50,327 nucleotides of DNA, taken from assembly GCF_023715415.1 (NCBI RefSeq), contig NZ_JAMBOB010000019.1, positions 1 through 50,327 on the forward strand, given 5' to 3'. The notes beneath the pieces are model-generated. The model was not told the DNA's origin and searched no databases. It saw nothing but the letters and a program-made list of their open reading frames with translations. This document shows positions 16,973 through 25,020 of this stretch, in pieces. Numbering within the stretch: the first letter of the stretch is position 1; each line of letters opens with the position of its first letter. The stretch comes from Neobacillus niacini (GTDB taxonomy: Bacteria; Bacillota; Bacilli; Bacillales; Cytobacillaceae). The position numbers were made by a program, and so were the translations under genes.

Positions 16973-16994
16973 AATGAGTTCATTTTAACTCATT
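16973..16994. promoter_or_regulatory. candidate upstream activator site
   Basis: AATGAGTT and AACTCATT form a perfect inverted repeat with a six-base spacer, about 60 bp upstream of the -24 box. A further AGTGAGTTA half-site lies at 16942-16950. The TyrR-like helix-turn-helix of the divergent activator would bind a dyad of this kind. Assignment is inferred. Confidence 0.5.
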
Positions 16995-17053
16995 TATTTA
17001 TAATATTCAGCATGTTTTTACTATTTTCATGCATATTTCTTGGTTTAACAACA

Positions 17054-17070
17054 TTGGCACAGTACTTGCA
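17054..17070 (+). promoter_or_regulatory. sigma-54 (-24/-12) promoter
   Basis: TTGGCACAGTACTTGCA matches the consensus TTGGCACN5TTGCA at every fixed position. Expected transcription start is near 17082, leaving a 5' leader of about 70 bases before the reductase ATG at 17154. It points at the catabolic operon and lies beside a sigma-54 activator gene. Confidence 0.92.
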
Positions 17071-17153
17071 TTATAAAAGGTATGAGTCATTTATTATTTT
17101 GTTTCGTTGGTGAGCGGTGCACGTTTACCATAAAACAAATAGGGAGGGAAGAT

Positions 17154-18194
17154 ATGGGAGAGCAGCTAGAAACATTTGATATTACCATTATCGGTGGAGG
17201 GCCAGTTGGTCTATTTACTGCCTTCTATGCGGGGATGCGCCAAGCTTCTGTAAAAGTAATTGAAAGTCTTCCCCAATTAGGCGGTCAATTGTCTGCGTTG
17301 TACCCTGAAAAAAATATTTATGATATTGCTGGGTTTCCTAAGGTGAGAGCTGGTGAGCTCGTTGATAATTTAATGACGCAGATGAATCAGTTTGAACCAG
17401 CACTTTGCTTAGAGGAATCCGTTGAAAGTATTACGCGTCTTCCAAATCAGTCTTTTGCCATCTTAACGAACAAAGGAACTCATTATACGAAAGCCGTCAT
17501 TATTACAGCTGGAAATGGTGCATTCCAACCGCGGAAGCTGAAATTGCCAGACGAAGAAAAATTTGAAAGAGCCAATATCCATTATTTCGTTCAGGATTTA
17601 AGTCGATTTGCCGGACGAAAGGTTGCTGTATTTGGCGGCGGTGATTCTGCAGTTGATTGGGCATTAATGCTTGAACCTATCGCAGAAAAAGTGTCACTCA
17701 TTCACAGAAGAGATAAGTTCCGTGCCCATGAACACAGTGTTGAATTATTGAAAAAATCGAAAGTAGAGGTTTTAACGCCGTATGTTCCGGTCGAACTAAT
17801 AGGGAAAAACAAGGTAGAAAAGGTAGTTTTGACAGAAGCGAACAGTGGCGAGCCGATGGAAATCTTCGTTGATGATGTCCTTGTCAATTACGGATTTGTC
17901 TCCACACTCGGCCCGATAAAAGACTGGGGTTTAGACATCGAAGGGAACTCGATTGTTGTCAATTCTAATATGGAAACAAATATAAAAGGGATTTATGCCG
18001 CGGGCGATATTTGCACGTATAAAGGCAAAGTAAAGTTGATTGCCAGCGGTTTTGGAGAGGCGCCGACAGCTGTAAGTAATGCTAAGGTCTACCTGGATCC
18101 CAATTCGAAGGTGCAGCCGCTTCACAGTACAAGCATGATGGAGAAAAAAGAGAAAAGCAGTGAATCCGCTAAGGAACAGATAGTAAGAGTTTAA
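17154..18194 (+). CDS. YumC-type ferredoxin/flavodoxin-NADP+ reductase
   Basis: A 346-residue flavoprotein of the thioredoxin-reductase-like FNR group. It has an FAD site IIGGGPVGLFTAFYAG, the PQLGGQLSALYPEKNIYDI stretch typical of YumC, a second nucleotide fold VAVFGGGDSAVDWA with IHRRDKFRAHE, and the FAD-contacting IYAAGDIC. The CxxC redox pair of thioredoxin reductase is absent, as in YumC. The frame extends upstream to 17082, but that is the expected transcription start; AGGGAGGG before the ATG at 17154 decides. As first gene of the operon it should supply electrons to the Rieske oxygenase next door, probably through a ferredoxin encoded elsewhere. It differs from the FMN/[2Fe-2S] reductases (CntB, GbcB) of known systems. 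Confidence 0.88.
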   Translation: MGEQLETFDITIIGGGPVGLFTAFYAGMRQASVKVIESLPQLGGQLSALYPEKNIYDIAGFPKVRAGELVDNLMTQMNQFEPALCLEESVESITRLPNQSFAILTNKGTHYTKAVIITAGNGAFQPRKLKLPDEEKFERANIHYFVQDLSRFAGRKVAVFGGGDSAVDWALMLEPIAEKVSLIHRRDKFRAHEHSVELLKKSKVEVLTPYVPVELIGKNKVEKVVLTEANSGEPMEIFVDDVLVNYGFVSTLGPIKDWGLDIEGNSIVVNSNMETNIKGIYAAGDICTYKGKVKLIASGFGEAPTAVSNAKVYLDPNSKVQPLHSTSMMEKKEKSSESAKEQIVRV

Positions 18195-18232
18195 TAGTAA
18201 AAAAATCGAATCTATTTATGGAGGAAAAAATC

Positions 18233-19315
18233 ATGGCTTATAATAAAGTGCAAAATGCAACGAATCGTACATTTGAAAGACCGTTACCATATGACAAATA
18301 TACAGACCCGAAAGTATTGGAAAAAGAAATGGAGCTTGTTTTCTCAAAATCATGGCAGCTTGTGGGCCATGTCAGCCAATTAGAAAAGCCAGGGGACTTT
18401 TTTACTCTTGATGTCGCAGGAGAGCCGATTCTTGTAACTCGCGGAAAAGATGAAGTGATACGCGCTTTTTACAATGTTTGTCCGCATCGTGCGACAAAGC
18501 TTGAAAGAACAGAGGCAGGAAACAAGAAAATCTTGCAATGTGGTTACCATGGTTGGACCTTCAAACTTGATGGACAGTTGAATAAAGCACCGAACTTTCG
18601 AGGGGAAGATGCGGCTTGTGTGTCAGATGCTTGTTTGCGTTCTGTCTCCATCGGGATTATGGAATCATTAATCTTTGTGAACCTTGATGATAATGCGAAG
18701 CCGTTAAGCGAGTCATACGGCGATTTCTTTGAAAAATTAAGCAAGTTCCCATTCTTAAGTGAGTTAAAAAGAACTCACCAAAGAACACGTGTGGTGAAAG
18801 CAAACTGGAAGGCTTATATTGACAACTATTTGGAATGTGACCATTGTCATGTTGCCCATCCAAGTTTCGTTGCAGCTCTGGATATGAATGATTACCAAAT
18901 CATTACATGTGACAATTATTCGATCCAAGGTACAATTGTAAAACCAGATAAAAAATATGGAAGTGTTAATCTAGATGAAGCCGAAATGCAAGGCGGATCA
19001 TTTTACTGGTTATGGCCGAATTTGATGGTGACCATTTATCCGGGTCCTGGAAATATGGCTACCATCCAAATGATCCCAATTGATCACGAAACATCTTTGG
19101 CTGTCTATACCTATTATTTCCGTGATGAAAACTTAACTCAAGAAGAAAAAGACTTAGTGGCATTTGCAGAACAGGTTCGCCAGGAAGATATTGAGCTTGT
19201 AGAGCTGGAGCAAATTGGCTTCCGTTCTCGTGCCTTTAATAAAGGCAGATATTCATCTTCAGAAAAAGCGATATTACAATTTCATGAAATGGTATTGGAG
19301 GCCCTAAATGAGTAA
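18233..19315 (+). CDS. Rieske oxygenase, quaternary-ammonium (carnitine-like) type
   Basis: A 360-residue alpha-subunit oxygenase. The Rieske [2Fe-2S] ligands are C83-P-H85 and C103-x-x-H106. The mononuclear iron ligands are H204 and H209 in DNYLECDHCHVAHP, with D319 as probable third. The residue bridging both centres is E201, where most Rieske oxygenases have Asp; Glu at this place marks oxygenases acting on quaternary amines (CntA/YeaW, GbcA, stachydrine demethylase). Neighbouring aldehyde and D-malate dehydrogenases favour carnitine, cleaved to trimethylamine and malic semialdehyde; glycine betaine or gamma-butyrobetaine are alternatives. GGAGG before 18233 sets the start, and the stop overlaps the next gene by eight bases. 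Confidence 0.88.
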   Translation: MAYNKVQNATNRTFERPLPYDKYTDPKVLEKEMELVFSKSWQLVGHVSQLEKPGDFFTLDVAGEPILVTRGKDEVIRAFYNVCPHRATKLERTEAGNKKILQCGYHGWTFKLDGQLNKAPNFRGEDAACVSDACLRSVSIGIMESLIFVNLDDNAKPLSESYGDFFEKLSKFPFLSELKRTHQRTRVVKANWKAYIDNYLECDHCHVAHPSFVAALDMNDYQIITCDNYSIQGTIVKPDKKYGSVNLDEAEMQGGSFYWLWPNLMVTIYPGPGNMATIQMIPIDHETSLAVYTYYFRDENLTQEEKDLVAFAEQVRQEDIELVELEQIGFRSRAFNKGRYSSSEKAILQFHEMVLEALNE

Positions 19316-20759
19316 TCCTGTGAGTGAATTAACGTCGACGAAACAGTTCCTAATGATCAACGGAGAAAAAGTAGAAACAACGAACTATGCACCACTTCGC
19401 TCCCCTTATTCTGGAGAGGAAATCGCCCAAATTGCGATGGCAGATAAAGCGCTTACGAAAAAAGCAATCGATGCTGCCTACAACGCACGTGGAGTAATGG
19501 CGAAAATGCCGGCCTATCAGCGGGCAGAGATTTTGGAAAATGTTGTTACTCTTTTAAAAGAAAGAGCAGATGAAGCGGCTGGAATCATTACACGTGAATC
19601 CGCAAAACCAATTATGTTCTCTAAGGCAGAAGTGGCGAGAACCATTGAAACGTATAAGTTTGCAGCTGAAGAAGCAAAACGAATTCATGGCGAAACGATT
19701 CCTTTCGATGCCGCAACAGGCGGTGTTGGCCGATTCGGATATACGGTAAGAGAACCGATTGGAGTAATCGGAGCCATTACACCTTTTAACTTTCCGATGA
19801 ACCTTGTCGCTCATAAAGTAGGGCCAGCGATTGCCGCAGGAAACACGATTGTCTTAAAGCCTGCTTCACAGACACCGCTTTCCGCCCTCTTTATTGCTGA
19901 ACTTTTTGAAGAGGCAGGTCTTCCGGCCGGCGTATTAAATGTTTTGACAGGTCCTGGCGGTACAGTAGGAGATGCGATTGTGGAGGATGATCGAGTGAGC
20001 ATGGTTACCTTTACGGGGAGCGTGGGTGTTGGGATTGGTATCCGCAGTAAAGCCGGATTAAAAAAGACGACATTGGAGCTTGGTTCCAATTCAGCCTTAA
20101 TTATTGATAAAGACATTGACATTGATCAAATTATCGATCGTTGTATCATGGGAGCATTCTCGAACCAAGGACAGGTATGTATTTCCTTACAGCGTGTATT
20201 TGCCCATGAAGCGGTATATGAGGAATTTGTAACCAAATTCACGGCAGCGGCGAAGCAATTGAAAATTGGTGACCCATTTGATCCGGAAACCTATATTTCA
20301 GCATTAATTTCAAAAGGGGAAGCTGAACGTGTATTAGGCTGGATTAACGAAACAGAGGGCAGCACCGCAAACATCGCGGCAGGAGGAAAGCTTGTGAACG
20401 GTATTCTTGAGCCAACGATTATTACTGATGCGGATCACGATTTAAAGGTATCTTGTCAGGAAGCTTTTGCACCGGTTGTCGTTGTGAACAAGGTAAGTTC
20501 AGTAGAGGAAGCAATTAAAGAAGTAAATAACTCCCGCTTTGGACTTCAGGCTGGTATTTATACAAATAGTGTGAAAAATGCCCTTTTTGCCTCACAGGAA
20601 TTGCATGTAGGCGGTGTTATAATTAATGACATACCAACCTACCGTGTTGATCAAATGCCATACGGCGGTGTAAAAGAAAGTGGTACAGGCCGTGAAGGTA
20701 TTAAATATGCAGTCGAAGAAATGACCGAAATGAAACTGATTGTCTGGAATCATAGCTGA
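19308..20759 (+). CDS. aldehyde dehydrogenase (probable malic semialdehyde dehydrogenase)
   Basis: A 483-residue NAD(P)-dependent, CoA-independent aldehyde dehydrogenase. The cofactor site is IGAITPFNFPMNL and LKPASQTPLSA, followed by FTGSVGVG; the general base Glu is in TTLELGSNS and the nucleophile Cys in NQGQVCISLQRV. The C-terminal PYGGVKESGTGREG is also typical. It is translationally coupled to the oxygenase gene (8-bp overlap, GGAGG six bases upstream). In a carnitine pathway it would turn malic semialdehyde into malate. The general family call is firm; the substrate is inferred from position. Confidence 0.9.
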   Translation: MSNPVSELTSTKQFLMINGEKVETTNYAPLRSPYSGEEIAQIAMADKALTKKAIDAAYNARGVMAKMPAYQRAEILENVVTLLKERADEAAGIITRESAKPIMFSKAEVARTIETYKFAAEEAKRIHGETIPFDAATGGVGRFGYTVREPIGVIGAITPFNFPMNLVAHKVGPAIAAGNTIVLKPASQTPLSALFIAELFEEAGLPAGVLNVLTGPGGTVGDAIVEDDRVSMVTFTGSVGVGIGIRSKAGLKKTTLELGSNSALIIDKDIDIDQIIDRCIMGAFSNQGQVCISLQRVFAHEAVYEEFVTKFTAAAKQLKIGDPFDPETYISALISKGEAERVLGWINETEGSTANIAAGGKLVNGILEPTIITDADHDLKVSCQEAFAPVVVVNKVSSVEEAIKEVNNSRFGLQAGIYTNSVKNALFASQELHVGGVIINDIPTYRVDQMPYGGVKESGTGREGIKYAVEEMTEMKLIVWNHS

Positions 20760-20780
20760 AAATAAAGGGAGTTAACTATT

Positions 20781-21872
20781 GTGAAAATACTAAAAATTGC
20801 GGTAATCGCCGGTGATGGTGTTGGGCCGGAAGTTATTAACGAGGGAATCAAAGTTTTAAATAAAGTGGCTAGCATCGATTCTACTTTCCATTTTGACTTC
20901 ACCTATTTTCCATGGGGCTGTGAGTTTTATTCGAAGCATGGAAAAATGATGGATGAGGATGGAATTGAGCAACTCAAAGAGTTTGATGCGATCTACTTGG
21001 GGGCAGTCGGTTTTCCAGGTGTCCCTGACCATATATCCTTGTGGGATTTATTGCTGAAAATCCGAAAAAGCTTTGATCAATATGTGAATATACGTCCCGT
21101 GACATTATTAAAAGGGGCAAAAACCGCCTTAAGTGATGTGAAACGGGAAGATATCAATATGCTGTTTATCCGTGAAAACAGTGAAGGGGAATATTCCGGT
21201 GCTGGAGATTGGCTGTTTAAAGGACAAGATCACGAAGTGGTTTTACAAAACAGTGTATTTTCCAGAAAGGGAACCGAGCGGATTATCCGTTATGCATTTG
21301 AAACGGCCAAAAAAGAAGGAAGGTCCCTGACAAGTATATCGAAGGGGAACGCATTGAATTATTCGATGGTTTTTTGGGATCAGGTTTTTGAAGAGGTGAG
21401 TGCTGACTATCCTGAAGTGGAAACTGCATCGTACCTTGTCGACGCAGCGGCCATGCTGATGATTAAGGATCCGAAGCGATTTGAAGTGGTTGTCACATCT
21501 AACTTGTTTGGTGATATTTTGACCGACTTAGGTGCAGCCATTGCTGGGGGAATTGGGCTGGCTGCAGGGGCAAATATTAATCCGGAAAGAGACTATCCAT
21601 CCATGTTCGAGCCTATTCATGGTTCTGCGCCTGACATTGCGGGACGAGGGATTGCGAATCCGTTAGCAACGATTTGGTCAGCAAGTCAGATGCTCGACTT
21701 TTTCGACTATGAAGCATATGGAAAATTGGTGCTGGAAGCCATTGAACAGCTTTTGGTGGAAGACCAGGTCTTAACACCAGATATGGGTGGAACGGCTTCT
21801 ACTGGCGAAGTAGCTGACAAGATTATTGAAATCATTGAATCTACCGTTTCTTCAAATAAGTTAATAGTGTAA
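20781..21872 (+). CDS. dmlA: D-malate/tartrate dehydrogenase (decarboxylating)
   Basis: A 363-residue beta-decarboxylating dehydrogenase of the isopropylmalate/isocitrate family. It begins IAVIAGDGVGPEV, has the substrate segment VPDHISLWDLLLKIRKSFDQYVNIRPV typical of YeaU/DmlA and TtuC rather than LeuB, ENSEGEYSG, the metal Asp residues in TSNLFGDILTDLGAAI and EPIHGSAPDIAG for NAD binding. It would convert D-malate to pyruvate and CO2. GTG start with GGGAG upstream; it follows the aldehyde dehydrogenase by 21 bp. E. coli carries yeaU beside yeaV (BCCT) and yeaW/X (Rieske), the same set as here. Confidence 0.88.
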   Translation: MKILKIAVIAGDGVGPEVINEGIKVLNKVASIDSTFHFDFTYFPWGCEFYSKHGKMMDEDGIEQLKEFDAIYLGAVGFPGVPDHISLWDLLLKIRKSFDQYVNIRPVTLLKGAKTALSDVKREDINMLFIRENSEGEYSGAGDWLFKGQDHEVVLQNSVFSRKGTERIIRYAFETAKKEGRSLTSISKGNALNYSMVFWDQVFEEVSADYPEVETASYLVDAAAMLMIKDPKRFEVVVTSNLFGDILTDLGAAIAGGIGLAAGANINPERDYPSMFEPIHGSAPDIAGRGIANPLATIWSASQMLDFFDYEAYGKLVLEAIEQLLVEDQVLTPDMGGTASTGEVADKIIEIIESTVSSNKLIV

Positions 21873-21878
21873 GAATGT

Positions 21879-21917
21879 ATGATATCATATGAAGGAGCTT
21901 GTTTCATGTGATATCAT
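21879..21917. repeat. 15-bp inverted repeat after dmlA
   Basis: ATGATATCATATGAA and TTCATGTGATATCAT pair over 15 positions with one T-G pair around a nine-base loop. No T tract follows. It could protect or process the operon mRNA, or act as an operator for the transporter gene. Confidence 0.65.
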
Positions 21918-21952
21918 GTCAATTTAAATTTTCAAAATATTCGTTCGATATT

Positions 21953-21984
21953 GGTAAAACGTGATTATCTACGTTTTTTTTACC
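21953..21984 (+). terminator. possible weak terminator or attenuator before the BCCT gene
   Basis: AAAACGT (21956-21962) pairs with ACGTTTT (21971-21977), continuing into T residues, with outer GGTA/TACC pairs. The stem is AT-rich, so partial read-through into the transporter gene is likely. Confidence 0.45.
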
Positions 21985-22038
21985 ATAATTAGAAATCGCT
22001 TACATTTTCGAATCAATCTAGTCTAAAGGAGTGTTTAT

Positions 22039-23580
22039 ATGAATGGTAAGAAAACCGTATTCCATTTCTCATTGGCTATAAGCTTAGCCTTAATAAGTGT
22101 TGGTATATTTGCACCAAAACAGCTGGAGAACTTTTCTAATTCCTCGTTGAGTTTTATCTATAATAATTTAGGCTGGTTTATTCTAGGCAGTGTTTTTATC
22201 TTCTTCGCTTTTTGTATGTATATTGGTATGTCGAAGTTTGGACATATTCGGTTAGGTGATGATGCCGATCGCCCTGAATTTAAAACAAGTACGTGGATTG
22301 CCATGCTTTTCAGTGCTTCTATCGGTATTAGTCTTGTGTTCTGGGGAGTTGCCGAACCTGTATCTTACTATATTGATCCTCCGTTCGGAAAGGCATCCTC
22401 CGAACAATCAGCAAAGCTCGCTATGCAGTTTGTCTATCTGCACTGGGGTGTTTCTGCTTGGGCATGTTATGGAGTTGTAGGAGTTTCTCTAGCATTCTTC
22501 CAATTTCGAAAAAAACTTCCTTCTTCCTTAAGTTCCACCCTTCACCCGTTAGTAGGAGACAAAATTAAAGGCTCCTTCGGCAAGTTTATTGATATCATTG
22601 TAACCCTTTCTATTGTAATTGGAATTGCTACGTCCCTGGGGTTTGGAACATTGCAAGTGAATAGTGGAATGAATTACCTTTGGGGTATTCCAGTAGGGTT
22701 TCTCTCTCAAGTTATCATTATTGCTGTCGTAACGGTACTCTATCTGGGATCAACGGTTTCAGGGCTGCAAAGCGGCATGAAACATTTATCCAATCTGAAT
22801 ATGCTGTTAGCGTTTCTTTTATTAGCTTTTGTGCTGGTACTTGGACCAACACAATCAATCTTAAAAATCTTTTTCCAAGGCATTGGCGATTATGCCCAAA
22901 ACTTTATCGGAATGTCATTCAGAACCGAGCCCTATAATGATGGATCATGGATCGGAAGCTGGACACTCTTCTATTTTGGCTGGTGGATTGCATGGGCGCC
23001 GCTTGTCGGAAGTTTTGTGGCGAGGATTTCGAAAGGACGAACCATTAGAGAATTTATGATGGGAGCTATCTTTATCCCAGTTCTTGGTTCCTTTTTATGG
23101 TTTGCTGTTATGGGCGGCTCAGCGATTGATCTTATCCAAAATCAGGGCCAAACTGTTATCGCAGAGGCTGTATCCTCAGACGTAACTTCTGCGCTATTTA
23201 AATTTTTTGAGCACTTCCCAATGAGTACATTTTTAAGTATTTTAGCAATGGTACTCGTGCTTATTTTCTTTATTACATCCGCGGATTCAGCTATTTTTGT
23301 ACTAGGAATGATTAGTGAAAACGGTAATCCAAATCCTACCCATACTACTAAAATTATTTGGGGTGTCGTAATCGCAGCAGTCTCCGCTGTATTAATTATG
23401 ACAGGGGGTTTGTCGGGTCTGCAATCAGCCCTCGTGGCAACGTCGATACCACTGGCAGTGTTAATGCTAGTTATGTGTTATTCCACCTATAAGGGACTGA
23501 CGAACGAATTAAAAATCATGTCAGCGAAAAATGAACAACCGATCACAGTAAAGAATAAAATTATCTCAAAAAAAGCGTAG
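22039..23580 (+). CDS. BCCT family quaternary-amine transporter
   Basis: A 513-residue membrane protein with twelve predicted helices. Family signatures are SIGISLVFWGVAEPVSYY, LHWGVSAWACYG and the aromatic-rich FYFGWWIAWAPLVGSFVARI that contains substrate-cage tryptophans, followed by SKGRTIREF. BCCT carriers move betaine, carnitine, choline or ectoine. The tail after the last helix is short (about 25 residues) and lacks a long osmosensing extension, fitting a catabolic rather than an osmotic role. It lies 166 bp after dmlA with two hairpins between, so it may be an operon member with reduced expression or have its own promoter. Carnitine uptake is inferred from context. Confidence 0.9.
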   Translation: MNGKKTVFHFSLAISLALISVGIFAPKQLENFSNSSLSFIYNNLGWFILGSVFIFFAFCMYIGMSKFGHIRLGDDADRPEFKTSTWIAMLFSASIGISLVFWGVAEPVSYYIDPPFGKASSEQSAKLAMQFVYLHWGVSAWACYGVVGVSLAFFQFRKKLPSSLSSTLHPLVGDKIKGSFGKFIDIIVTLSIVIGIATSLGFGTLQVNSGMNYLWGIPVGFLSQVIIIAVVTVLYLGSTVSGLQSGMKHLSNLNMLLAFLLLAFVLVLGPTQSILKIFFQGIGDYAQNFIGMSFRTEPYNDGSWIGSWTLFYFGWWIAWAPLVGSFVARISKGRTIREFMMGAIFIPVLGSFLWFAVMGGSAIDLIQNQGQTVIAEAVSSDVTSALFKFFEHFPMSTFLSILAMVLVLIFFITSADSAIFVLGMISENGNPNPTHTTKIIWGVVIAAVSAVLIMTGGLSGLQSALVATSIPLAVLMLVMCYSTYKGLTNELKIMSAKNEQPITVKNKIISKKA

Positions 23581-23655
23581 AGATACACCGTACGTCCTTA
23601 GAGAAAATCGAAGGGCGTATTGGTATTAGTGCCCCTTGTATGTTTGTATTACAGG

Positions 23656-23702
23656 CAGTGAGGCACTACTAAAGGATAGCCTCCTTTAGTAGTGCCTCAC
23701 TG
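23656..23702. repeat. 21-bp perfect palindrome
   Basis: CAGTGAGGCACTACTAAAGGA (23656-23676) is the exact complement of 23682-23702 around the loop TAGCC. No T tract follows on either strand. The rest of the 347-bp gap between the BCCT gene and the next gene shows nothing recognisable. Confidence 0.9.
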
Positions 23703-23927
23703 AAGGTTGTTCCCGTCATTTTACATATTTTATCAGGGGTACTGTCTTTTTTTCATGCCCTAATTCCCGACAAACCTCGTACTCATTCTCCGAAGAAAAC
23801 CCATGATAATACTACTGTTCGTGTTATTTAACTATCGATTGTAAGTTGCCGGACATCGAAAGAAGTATCGATTGCTTTTTCCATATTAATTACGGATTGT
23901 ATAACCTTCAATCATTTTCCACTCTCA

Positions 23928-24764
23928 TCAAGCGTTCAGCCAATCATAGTAAATGCCTTCACCTGATCCTGCCACATAGTGTAGCGGCTTACTTTCACGA
24001 ACTTTAAATAATTTTTTATAAAGGATGTCTTTTATTTTGTTGGTTACAATTCCGTAAAAGAAGGCAATTGGTTTTAATACGGATTTAGTCGATTTCAGTT
24101 TACGAATCAGCTGCTTAAAGGACTGAATCGCCATACTGAGCATGTCATCTGTATTTTGATCATAGTCAAATCGAAAAGCAGCGATTTGTACCATATGCCA
24201 GTATTCTTCAATCGTCTTCGCATCAGAAAAGAAATATTTTACGGTTTGAACAAAAGCTTGAGGAACTTTCTCACTAACAAAAGTGTAATCGAGTTCAATT
24301 GGCGCTTCGTTACGTTTAGTATTCTTTTGGTTAGTAGTTTTTAAAAGATTATTAGTTTCTTTAGGCTGGTCCAATTTTTTCGCCTTGGGTGGTTCACATT
24401 GTGGGAAACGATTAAAGCTATATAAGTTACTAGACTGTGAACCATTTTTTCGTTCGGTTTCATAGATAGTGAGGATTCCCAAATCCTTCGCTTTGATGAT
24501 CATCCGTTTAAACGTTGAGCGGGAGATACCGTTACCTTGATACTCTTCATTAATTGCTTTAAGTAACGTTCCAATCTTTGCATTAGAAACTCCAGGAACT
24601 TTTGCAGAAAAACGAACCAGCCGTTTCAACCCGACCAATTCCCCCTTCGAAAACTCCTGCTTCTTCACCGCTAACCACATCTCCACATGTGTATTAAACT
24701 CTTTCACACTATTAAACTGAGAATACCCTTCAAACCCTTCAATTCTGCCTGATTTTAAATTCAT
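23928..24764 (-). CDS. helix-turn-helix protein of unknown function
   Basis: A 278-residue protein. The N-terminal half (about residues 30-125) looks like a winged helix: KGELVGLKRLVRFSAKVPGVSNAKIGTLL, then GISRSTFKRMIIKAKDLGILTIYET and a polar wing. A Lys/Asn-rich linker (about 130-160) leads to a helical C-terminal domain. It resembles replication-initiator or DnaD-adjacent DNA-binding proteins found in Bacillus chromosomes and plasmids, but I cannot name a family. The frame stays open upstream to 24896 across a terminator; AGGGCGGTG before the ATG at 24764 is preferred. It stands alone. Confidence 0.65.
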   Translation of the reverse strand: MNLKSGRIEGFEGYSQFNSVKEFNTHVEMWLAVKKQEFSKGELVGLKRLVRFSAKVPGVSNAKIGTLLKAINEEYQGNGISRSTFKRMIIKAKDLGILTIYETERKNGSQSSNLYSFNRFPQCEPPKAKKLDQPKETNNLLKTTNQKNTKRNEAPIELDYTFVSEKVPQAFVQTVKYFFSDAKTIEEYWHMVQIAAFRFDYDQNTDDMLSMAIQSFKQLIRKLKSTKSVLKPIAFFYGIVTNKIKDILYKKLFKVRESKPLHYVAGSGEGIYYDWLNA

Positions 24765-24865
24765 ATAAATGCACCGCCCTTTTCTACCCTCTATATATGG
24801 AATTAGGGGGCAATAGGACAGGGTCGTTTGCAGAAAGTTGTTACAGAATTGTGTACTTCGTAGAA

Positions 24866-24894
24866 TAAAAAAAGATTCGGCAAAATGCCGAATC
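24866..24894 (-). terminator. terminator of the lrgAB operon
   Basis: GATTCGGCA and TGCCGAATC pair around three bases. On the minus strand a seven-T run follows, so it stops transcription coming from lrgAB before the helix-turn-helix gene. Confidence 0.88.
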
Positions 24895-24931
24895 AATTTT
24901 TGTTGGATAATGGTTGTCCAACCTCAGCCAG

Positions 24932-24970
24932 CCTATTGCAAACAGTGCCACTGGCACTGTTCGCAGTAGG
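24932..24970. repeat. AGTGCC palindrome, copy 2
   Basis: GCAAACAGTGCC and GGCACTGTTCGC pair with one mismatch around ACT; outer CCTA/TAGG arms extend the symmetry. Same core as copies at 13283 and 28255. Confidence 0.8.
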
Positions 24971-25020
24971 TTTATAAAAGTATGCAACTATAAATTAAAT
25001 AGGTGAGAGGCACTGATTTT

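Noticed and set aside
18233..19315. Aromatic ring-hydroxylating dioxygenase for an aromatic substrate
   Set aside because: There is no beta subunit gene or ring-cleavage gene, and the bridging residue is Glu with BCCT and D-malate dehydrogenase neighbours, pointing to a quaternary amine.
20781..21872. Assignment as leuB (isopropylmalate dehydrogenase)
   Set aside because: The VPDHISLWDLLLKIRKSF segment and the catabolic neighbours fit DmlA/TtuC; no leuA, leuC or leuD genes are nearby.
24938..24964. Sigma-54-like TGGCAC string inside the palindrome
   Set aside because: The -12 element TTGC is not at the required distance, and the same string is part of the palindrome in every copy.
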